From NCBI GenBank assembly GCA_039199225.1, contig JBCCSZ010000312.1, forward strand, positions 1-9,225: a stretch of 9,225 nucleotides of DNA, written 5' to 3'. Origin of the DNA: JBCCSZ01 sp039199225 (GTDB lineage Bacteria > Bacteroidota > Bacteroidia > Chitinophagales > Saprospiraceae). Below are positions 1 through 5,638 of this stretch, piece by piece; within the stretch, counting starts at the first letter, position 1, and every line of letters starts with the position of its first letter. The position numbers and the translations under genes are program-made. The notes beneath the pieces were generated by a model, which made no database searches, had not been told where the DNA came from, and saw nothing but the letters and a program-made list of their open reading frames with translations.

Positions 1-135
1 CCCAAAATTTAAAAAAATAATAATATTTAAAAAAAGCCTTTCTATCCTTTTCATTTTGTAGTGTTACAAGATAACATGTATCAAGTTGAATTTTAACCAA
101 TAGAAATCTACGATCATAATATTCCCTCCCCCATA
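1..135. other. AT-rich non-coding flank downstream of the metalloprotease gene
   Basis: This stretch lies past the stop codon of the minus-strand metalloprotease gene. It is strongly AT-rich with long A and T runs, especially at 10-35. Read on the minus strand it contains a long U tract after GGC near 32-39, but no GC-rich stem precedes that tract, so I do not call an intrinsic terminator. A small inverted repeat (TTGTA at 56-60, TACAA at 65-69) is the only paired element I noticed. No reading frame of note and no promoter matching TAnnTTTG was seen on either strand. Confidence 0.5.
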
Positions 136-2562
136 CTATTTCTTCATCGCCTTATCGATCCGCTGGACCAAATCAGCCATGTGAAAGCGGGTCATACCAC
201 TTTTGTATTTTTTGATTTTAGCACGCACCGACTTTTTGACAGCCACCAGCGCCGCCCGTGCCACGGCTCCAACGTCGGAGCGCATGGAAGAAACATCCTC
301 ACTACGGGTCATTTCGATGAGCTTATCAACGAAGGCGCGCTGGAGGTTGCGCCGGTAGGTATCGACTTCCCGTTCACTATTGAATTCGGAAAAAATGCCT
401 CGCCGTACATCGTCAAATAAATTGATCAAGGTATAAGCGTTTTGATGAAGAGCCGTATTTTCAATCAGGCGTTCCAAGCGATTTTTTTCAAACAGTCGAT
501 TGAGCGTTTGCATCTGTAGGTTGCGGACCCGATTGATGCTTCCGTTGGCTTCGATGCGTTGGACGATGGCCGACTCAATCAACCAATCGGGCGTTTCGAA
601 GATTTGCTCGTTGAGAAAACGAATGGCCGCTTGTTGGCGAAACTTCTCCACCGGGCTGAAAACGATGTCTTCCTCATCAGCCGTTTTTCGATACTCATAA
701 ACACCACCGACATTGGTTGCCACATGGCGGGTATAACGCCCGAGTTGATTGAATATCTGCTGGTAGAGTTCCTTGAGTTCTGCAAAGTCTTCCCCTTCCT
801 CGCTGGTCCATTCCAATAGTTGCGGCACGATGCGCTTGAGGTTGGCAATGCCCATCTCGCTGGCATAAACCGGATCATCGCCCAGGTCTTCGGTTTGAGC
901 CGTCGGATCATGTGGATTTCGGCGTTGTTCTCCATAGCGCATGCTCGGATCATCGGCCCGCTCCTTTACCCAATTGTTCAAAAACAATCGCTCTGCTTCT
1001 GGGCTGGGCGCATTGGCGATCAATTTGTAGCCATACATAATGGACCATAAATCATATTCCCCAATTTGAGGATAGAAATCCTTCACCCCATCCTCTGGCT
1101 GGGCGATGTAGTTGAAACGGGCGTAGTCCATGATAGAGGGTGCTGTTCCGTGGGTACGGGTAAAGGTGGGCGAGCGCAGAGAGTCCACAGCATAGGCCAC
1201 GCTCGACCCCATATTATGCGGCAGGCCCAAGGTGTGGCCGACTTCGTGGGCAGCTACAAAGCGGATGAGCTGACCCATCACTTCCGTTCGAAATTTGGCA
1301 GACTGGGCATCTTTGTTGACCGCCGCCGTTTGTACAAAAAACCAATTCCGAAGCAACTTCATCACATTGTGGTACCACAGAATGTCGCTTTCCAAGATTT
1401 CACCAGTTCGGGGATCGTGTACGTGCGGCCCTTGAGCATTTTGAATATCTGTAGTAATGTAGCGGATCACCGAATAACGGACGTCTTCAGGACTCCAATC
1501 CGGATTTTCGGCCTTGCTGGGCGCATCGCGGGCTTCAATGGCATTTTTGAAACCTGCCGCCTCAAAAGCAGTAACCCAATCGTTGACACCCTGTTTCAAA
1601 TAAGGCCGCCATTGTTCGGGCGTTGCTGGATCGAGATAAAAGACGATGGGTTTGACAGGCTCTACCAACTCGCCTCGGAAGTAGGCCGCCTCGTCTTTGG
1701 GTTCCAAGCGCCAGCGGGTAATGAATCGACGTTTGGCCGCTTGCTGCTCGTTGAGGCTGTAATTGGTTTGGGAGATGCTGAAATAACCTACGCGACCATC
1801 GTACAAGCGAGGCATCATCGGCTCGTCCGGCAGGCGGATAAAGGATTGGTTCATCTCAATGGAGAGCGTACCGGTCAGGTTATTATCGGGTAGTTTATTG
1901 CCCTTGTAAGTCAAAATATGGCGTACCTCCGTATTCTTCGGAAAGCTTGTCATGCTGCTCAGCAGACTCCTCTTCTTGTCTAAACCCTTGATTTCAAAGT
2001 TCTTACGCTGCCTTTGGCTGATGGCTCCGATCATGGGAACATCCGTTGTGAAGAGTGGATTGACATCGATGACATAAGCCGTTGTATCCTCATTGTAGGC
2101 CCGAATATCGAATGCCATGATCACGGGCTCGAAATTGTTGTTTCTGACAGATTCGTAGACGGGTTCCTCATAGCTGGCCACACTGTTGTAGGAGACCGAA
2201 CGCAACAGTATTTTGTCGTCCAGTTTTTGCCAGCGAATCACCTGTTGGGGTCTGGACTTCATCCCTGCGCCACCAAAATTGAGGTTTTTGACAAATCCGG
2301 ATATTCTACTGACGACCAATATCTCTTTTTCGAGCAGGCTGGCAGGCAATTCAAAAAAATATTTCGACTTGTTTTTATGAACAATGAACAAACCACTGTC
2401 GGTAGCCGTATTCTTCGTAATTAGATCGCCATAGGCTTTGATGGGAGCTGCCTTTGTCTGTTTGCTTTTTTGATCGGCCCCGACCTTGTCTTGAGCAATG
2501 GTCAAAAAGGTACAAAGTAGGCAACACAGAAGTAGTGAAAGTCGTAAGATGTCTTTTCTCAT
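136..2562 (-). CDS. Secreted zinc-dependent metalloprotease (DUF5117/DUF5118/Met-zincin family)
   Basis: Predicted exported zinc endopeptidase of 808 aa. The N-terminus (MRKDIL, then a Leu/Cys-rich hydrophobic stretch to about residue 22, ending TIAQ) is a signal peptide with likely cleavage after Q24. The Cys residues do not form a normal lipobox, so it is probably not a lipoprotein. The extended metzincin zinc site HEVGHTLGLPHN lies at 439-450: H439, H443 and H449 would bind zinc and E440 would be the catalytic base. A Met-turn, SIMDY, follows at 476-480. The upstream half (about 40-290) resembles the DUF5118/DUF5117 regions that precede the catalytic Met-zincin (DUF4953) domain in Bacteroidota proteins of about 800-860 aa, so the length is normal. 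There is no T9SS sorting domain at the C-terminus (ends RIDKAMKK, charged and helical), so it is likely periplasmic or released by another route. The start is ATG at 2560-2562, directly before the signal peptide. It stands alone, divergent from the response regulator. No upstream promoter matching TAnnTTTG was found. The substrate is unknown. Confidence 0.93.
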   Translation of the reverse strand: MRKDILRLSLLLCCLLCTFLTIAQDKVGADQKSKQTKAAPIKAYGDLITKNTATDSGLFIVHKNKSKYFFELPASLLEKEILVVSRISGFVKNLNFGGAGMKSRPQQVIRWQKLDDKILLRSVSYNSVASYEEPVYESVRNNNFEPVIMAFDIRAYNEDTTAYVIDVNPLFTTDVPMIGAISQRQRKNFEIKGLDKKRSLLSSMTSFPKNTEVRHILTYKGNKLPDNNLTGTLSIEMNQSFIRLPDEPMMPRLYDGRVGYFSISQTNYSLNEQQAAKRRFITRWRLEPKDEAAYFRGELVEPVKPIVFYLDPATPEQWRPYLKQGVNDWVTAFEAAGFKNAIEARDAPSKAENPDWSPEDVRYSVIRYITTDIQNAQGPHVHDPRTGEILESDILWYHNVMKLLRNWFFVQTAAVNKDAQSAKFRTEVMGQLIRFVAAHEVGHTLGLPHNMGSSVAYAVDSLRSPTFTRTHGTAPSIMDYARFNYIAQPEDGVKDFYPQIGEYDLWSIMYGYKLIANAPSPEAERLFLNNWVKERADDPSMRYGEQRRNPHDPTAQTEDLGDDPVYASEMGIANLKRIVPQLLEWTSEEGEDFAELKELYQQIFNQLGRYTRHVATNVGGVYEYRKTADEEDIVFSPVEKFRQQAAIRFLNEQIFETPDWLIESAIVQRIEANGSINRVRNLQMQTLNRLFEKNRLERLIENTALHQNAYTLINLFDDVRRGIFSEFNSEREVDTYRRNLQRAFVDKLIEMTRSEDVSSMRSDVGAVARAALVAVKKSVRAKIKKYKSGMTRFHMADLVQRIDKAMKK

Positions 2563-2709
2563 CAGTTATCTTAAATTCTTAATCTGAGCTGAAATCCGAT
2601 TCTCAAAGCCGGGCAAGGAACGAAAGGACCTTAAAAGAAACGGGCGATTCAAACCGAAAATCCCATTCAAAGGCATTACATTGCTTGCTCAGCTAAGGGG
2701 TGGGAATGA

Positions 2710-2740
2710 CAGCCTGGGTTTTTTAAATGATTCAAGGCTG
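2710..2740. repeat. Inverted repeat upstream of the response-regulator promoter
   Basis: CAGCCT at 2710-2715 is repeated in inverted form as AGGCTG at 2735-2740, separated by 19 bases. A second short inverted pair, CTCAA (2747-2751) and TTGAG (2754-2758), follows. Both lie 30-80 bases upstream of the -33 element of the response-regulator promoter, where an activator or autoregulatory site could be. Arms this short occur by chance, so a regulatory role is only a suggestion. Confidence 0.25.
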
Positions 2741-2787
2741 AAAATACTCAATTTTGAGGGAGTTCCCCCTTTCGCTTGGAAATTATA

Positions 2788-2819
2788 TTGTCGGGAATAG
2801 CAGCAGCTTTGTATCTTTG
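2788..2819 (+). promoter_or_regulatory. Bacteroidota-type promoter for the response regulator
   Basis: TTG at 2788-2790 and TATCTTTG at 2812-2819 are separated by 21 bases and match the Bacteroidota primary sigma factor pattern (TTG near -33, TAnnTTTG near -7). Transcription would begin near 2825, giving an untranslated leader of about 35 bases before the TTG start at 2859. The site excludes the upstream ATGs at 2754 and 2820 as start codons for transcripts from this promoter. Confidence 0.7.
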
Positions 2820-2858
2820 ATGCAGTATTGTGGAAAATATGATCTTAAAAACGATATT

Positions 2859-3542
2859 TTGGTTAACCTAATTATTGTAGAAGACGAGCAAATAATCATC
2901 GATGGTCTGACAGCCCTGCTCAGTCAAAACCAGCAAGTACGAGTGATTGGTTCAGCGAAGAGTTATGAAGAAGCCAAAAAGCTGATCCAAAAAACAAAAG
3001 CGGAGGTAATCCTGATGGACTTGCAGTTTCCATCTCCCTGCCCCGATGGCATTGAGATGACCTACCGCCTCACCCAAGCTTTTTCGAGTATCAAAGTGTT
3101 GATGCTGACCAGTTACGACGACCTGATGCTCATCAAGGAAGCCCTTCGAAAGGGAGCAATGGGCTACGTCCTCAAAAATGCCGATAAAAAAGAACTCATA
3201 CAGGCTATCCTGACCGTTGCTGAGGGAAAGAGGTATCTGGACAACCACGTTCGCGACATCGTCATCAATGCGCTTTTGGAGGAAGACCTACCCAACGGTG
3301 CCGCCCATGCATTCGCTACACCTGGGTCGCTGACAGAACGAAACATGCCTCTGACGGGCCGGGAGCTGGAAATCGCCCGATTGATTGCACGTGGAAAAAA
3401 GCGCAAAGAGATTGCAGAGGCTCTTTTCATTAGTACCAATACAGTGGATACCCACCTGAAAAACACCTTTGGCAAATTGGAGGTAAAAAATGCCGTAGAG
3501 CTAATCAATTGGCTGCAAGAACACGGATTGGTCACTCATTAG
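2859..3542 (+). CDS. NarL/FixJ-family response regulator (receiver + LuxR-type HTH)
   Basis: DNA-binding response regulator, 227 aa from the proposed start. The frame is open back to an ATG at 2754, but receiver homology begins at VNLIIVEDEQ. A good promoter ending at 2819 puts earlier starts outside the message, so TTG at 2859-2861 is chosen. Numbered from this TTG, the receiver domain covers about 3-120: acidic pair E8/D9, phosphoacceptor D54 (LMDLQF), T84 in LMLTS and K106 in VLKN, all the expected catalytic residues. The beta3-alpha3 loop (LQFPSPCPDG) is two residues longer than the usual D-x-x-M-P-x-x-D-G pattern. A linker of about 40 residues leads to a LuxR-type helix-turn-helix at 165-222 (LTGREL, KKRKEIAEALFIS, TVDTHLKN, then KNAVELINWL). 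Phosphorylation should control promoter binding. No histidine kinase lies next to it, so its partner is elsewhere. Its stop overlaps that of the convergent transporter gene by 4 bases. Confidence 0.92.
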   Translation: MVNLIIVEDEQIIIDGLTALLSQNQQVRVIGSAKSYEEAKKLIQKTKAEVILMDLQFPSPCPDGIEMTYRLTQAFSSIKVLMLTSYDDLMLIKEALRKGAMGYVLKNADKKELIQAILTVAEGKRYLDNHVRDIVINALLEEDLPNGAAHAFATPGSLTERNMPLTGRELEIARLIARGKKRKEIAEALFISTNTVDTHLKNTFGKLEVKNAVELINWLQEHGLVTH

Positions 3543-4384
3543 GCTGCCTTCACCTGCAGATTGCAGAACATGCCGATCAGAATCATCGCAATTCCCAATA
3601 GAGCGACATCCGAGTAGCTTTCCCCGAAATAACTCCAACCAATCAGCAAGGCAAAAATGACTTCCAGGTATTTCATCGGAGCAATGGCACTGGCCCGTGC
3701 AATCTGAAAGGCTCTGGTCATGTACCATTGGCCAAAAAAACCGAGTACTCCCAAAAACAAGAGTATGCCCCACTCTTCTGCCTTTGGCGCCTTCCAGTAA
3801 AAAGCACTGTACAATCCACTGCCCAAGAGCGCTATAAACATAAAATAATTGACAATAACAACCGGATGCTCCCGCTGACCAATTTTCCGGATGATGACAT
3901 ACACCAAGCCACTCAACACCGCCGAGCCAACAATCAATGACAGCCCCTTTAGATTGATTTGTGGGTCAAAACCCTTGAGCAACAGCACACCGCCAAAGGC
4001 CAACAAAAAGAAAAACCACTGAATGGGGCGGACTTTCTCGCGCAATAAATACATGGCAAATAAGGCGGCAAAAATCGGTGATAGATAACGAAGTGAGACC
4101 ACTGAGCCAAAGGGAAGCGCTTTAATAGCTAGGAAAAACAAAGACATCGCCACACCACCCACCAAGGCCCGAGCGATCAACCAGCCACGGTGGGTCCCCA
4201 AAATCGGTATGCGATGGTACGACAAATAGCCCATGCAAAGTACAAAGGACCCCAGACAGCGAAAAAAGACCAGCTCGAGCGCTGGAATGCCCTCCAGGTA
4301 TTTGATCAAAGCATTCATCAAGGTGAAAGCCGATGTGCTGATGATCATGTATTTGGCAGCACGCCAATTTAAGGATGATTTCAA
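3539..4384 (-). CDS. DMT-superfamily transporter with two EamA domains
   Basis: Inner-membrane protein of 281 aa with about ten hydrophobic segments (roughly 12-30, 34-53, 67-87, 95-114, 121-138, 148-166, 174-193, 205-222, 232-252 and 258-276), arranged as two five-helix EamA repeats. Family-like motifs include FTLMNALIKYL in helix 1, ELVFFRCLG in helix 2, LRYLSPIFAALFAMYLLRE at the end of the first repeat, and the matching APMKYLEVIFALLIGW near the end of the second. Length and topology are typical of drug/metabolite exporters; the substrate cannot be read from sequence and may be an amino acid or other small metabolite. The first possible start is TTG at 4382-4384, preceded closely by an in-frame TAA. 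The next is ATG at 4346-4348 (residue 13), which would just keep helix 1. I prefer the TTG because it supplies a short positively charged N-terminus. No clear promoter was found. The gene converges on the response regulator with overlapping stops. Confidence 0.9.
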   Translation of the reverse strand: MKSSLNWRAAKYMIISTSAFTLMNALIKYLEGIPALELVFFRCLGSFVLCMGYLSYHRIPILGTHRGWLIARALVGGVAMSLFFLAIKALPFGSVVSLRYLSPIFAALFAMYLLREKVRPIQWFFFLLAFGGVLLLKGFDPQINLKGLSLIVGSAVLSGLVYVIIRKIGQREHPVVIVNYFMFIALLGSGLYSAFYWKAPKAEEWGILLFLGVLGFFGQWYMTRAFQIARASAIAPMKYLEVIFALLIGWSYFGESYSDVALLGIAMILIGMFCNLQVKAA

Positions 4385-4467
4385 AGGGAATTATTTGTGC
4401 GGTTTGCTAGCTGCTCTAAATTATGGTAGTAAAACCAGGCATTCCATAAAAAGTTCTTTCCACAACA

Positions 4468-4499
4468 TTGGATCACTTCGCAGACAAATGCTACTTTTG
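4468..4499 (+). promoter_or_regulatory. Bacteroidota-type promoter for the nitronate monooxygenase-like gene
   Basis: TTG at 4468-4470 and TACTTTTG at 4492-4499 are separated by 21 bases, a full match to the TTG / TAnnTTTG pattern. The predicted transcript start is near 4506, about 23 bases before the ATG at 4529. This leaves the in-frame GTG at 4499 outside the message and fixes the downstream ATG as the start. Confidence 0.72.
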
Positions 4500-4528
4500 T
4501 GTATCACAATCCATTCAAATCCAACCAT

Positions 4529-5509
4529 ATGACTCAGAAAGCATCCTTCATCGATCAACTGTCGCTACCAGCTGTTGCGGCGCCTATGTTTCTCATCTCC
4601 GGCCCTAAGCTCGTTACCGAGTGTTGCAAAAATGGCATTGTAGGCACCTTTCCAGCACTCAACCAGCGTACCAGTGAAGGTTTTGAAGAATGGCTGATCG
4701 AAATAAAGGAGGAGTTGGATCGCTTTGAGCAAGAAACGGGGCAGAAGGCTGCTCCCTATGGTGTCAACCTCATCGTACACCGCACCAACCCACGCTTGCA
4801 GGCCGACCTTGAGATTTGCATCAAACATAAGGTACCGCTCATCATTACTTCCCTAGGGGCTGTTTCCGAATTGATCGACCAGGTCCACAGCTATGGTGGT
4901 TTGGTTTTCCACGATGTCATCAAGCGCCGCCATGCAGAAAAGGCGGCAGAAGCGGGCGTCGATGGCTTGATCCTGGTTGCTGCAGGTGCGGGAGGGCATG
5001 CCGGCACCATCAATCCGATGTCCTTGGTGGCAGAAGTAAAAAGCTTTTTTGACAAAACCGTCCTATTGTCTGGCTGTATCAGCACTGGCCGCGACATTGC
5101 TTCGGCCATGCAGATGGGCGCCGATCTTGCCTACATGGGTACGCGCTTCATCAACACCAGCGAAAGTAAGGCTGACGATGGCTACCGAAATATGATTATT
5201 GATTCTGGCGCCAGCGATATTGTCTACACGGCTGCCGTATCGGGCGTAAGTGCCAACTTTCTCCGACCCAGCCTCGAAGCGATGGGCATTACAGAGGAGC
5301 TTTGGAGCAAAAAAGCCAAGATCGATTTCGGCAAGGAACTGGATGCGGCCCAGGCGGAGGCAAAAGCCTGGAAGACCCTCTGGTCGGCTGGACAAGGTGT
5401 CACAACGATTAAAGACGTACTGCCTGCCGCACAATTGATTGCACGGCTAAAGGACGAATTCGCAGCAGCAATTTTGGAGCAGGTCGAGACCTTGAAGCGA
5501 TTTTCTTAG
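4529..5509 (+). CDS. Nitronate monooxygenase-like FMN-dependent oxidoreductase
   Basis: Cytosolic (beta/alpha)8-barrel flavoprotein of the nitronate monooxygenase (2-nitropropane dioxygenase) family, 326 aa, normal for the group. Members oxidise alkyl nitronates with O2 using FMN, and some relatives act on other substrates, so the exact reaction is inferred. Visible landmarks, numbered from the ATG at 4529: the N-terminal AAPMFLISGP segment (17-26) that opens the barrel and helps hold flavin; GIVGTFPALNQRTSE (36-50); the glycine-rich AAGAGGHAG (151-159), whose H157 sits where the family has its conserved active-site histidine; LLSGCIS (179-185); and the phosphate-binding YMGTRF (202-207). The frame extends upstream to a GTG at 4499, but that codon lies inside the -7 promoter element, so ATG 4529 is used. 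There is no signal peptide. The gene is monocistronic, divergent from the transporter and convergent with the T9SS protein gene. A detoxification role is plausible but unproven. Confidence 0.9.
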   Translation: MTQKASFIDQLSLPAVAAPMFLISGPKLVTECCKNGIVGTFPALNQRTSEGFEEWLIEIKEELDRFEQETGQKAAPYGVNLIVHRTNPRLQADLEICIKHKVPLIITSLGAVSELIDQVHSYGGLVFHDVIKRRHAEKAAEAGVDGLILVAAGAGGHAGTINPMSLVAEVKSFFDKTVLLSGCISTGRDIASAMQMGADLAYMGTRFINTSESKADDGYRNMIIDSGASDIVYTAAVSGVSANFLRPSLEAMGITEELWSKKAKIDFGKELDAAQAEAKAWKTLWSAGQGVTTIKDVLPAAQLIARLKDEFAAAILEQVETLKRFS

Positions 5510-5522
5510 TTCCCAAATCAGC

Positions 5523-5569
5523 AAAAAATGTGGTAGCCGATGTATCCATATGGATCATCGACCACCACA
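5523..5569 (-). terminator. Strong intrinsic terminator for the 1089-aa protein gene
   Basis: A near-complete inverted repeat joins 5529-5549 to 5550-5569 around the palindromic centre ATCCATATGGAT. Read on the minus strand, the stem pairs UGUGGU-GGU-CGAUG-AUCCAU with its partner through Watson-Crick pairs, two G.U wobbles and one bulged A. It is then followed by six U residues (A tract at 5523-5528 on the plus strand). Read on the plus strand, the two wobbles become A/C mismatches and no U tract follows. The element therefore points to the minus-strand gene, about 70 bases past its stop. Confidence 0.8.
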
Positions 5570-5618
5570 AGCCAATTCCCAGACAATTTTCTAAAACTTA
5601 GGTTTGCATCTAAATGCT

Positions 5619-5636
5619 AGCCTACTACATTAGGCT
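5619..5636. terminator. Small hairpin beside the stop codon of the 1089-aa gene
   Basis: AGCCTA (5619-5624) and TAGGCT (5631-5636) form a six-pair stem with a six-base loop. On the plus strand it is followed by only GTTT, so it would be a weak terminator for the monooxygenase gene ending at 5509. It lies three bases past the minus-strand stop at 5639. Its function is uncertain. Confidence 0.3.
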
Positions 5637-5638
5637 GT

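Noticed and set aside
579..953. Minus-strand 124-codon frame within the metalloprotease gene
   Set aside because: It overlaps the real coding frame on the same strand and its composition (many Arg, Met and Ser) is typical of an out-of-frame translation.
1066..1893. Long plus-strand open frame (275 codons) opposite the metalloprotease gene
   Set aside because: It is fully antisense to a well-supported zinc protease gene, shows no recognisable domain, and is rich in His, Arg and Ile as expected for a shadow frame.
2490..2562. Metalloprotease as a lipoprotein because of Cys residues in its signal peptide
   Set aside because: The Cys residues sit within the hydrophobic core (LLCCLLC) without a small residue at -1 as in a normal lipobox; cleavage after IAQ fits better.
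3554..3566. CTGCA-GAT-TGCAG hairpin near the regulator/transporter junction as a terminator
   Set aside because: It has only five pairs with a three-base loop, no U tract follows, and it lies inside the transporter coding sequence.
4382..4423. TAATTTAG (minus strand, 4423-4416) as the transporter promoter -7 element
   Set aside because: It differs from TAnnTTTG at one of the conserved T positions and no TTG lies at the right distance upstream.
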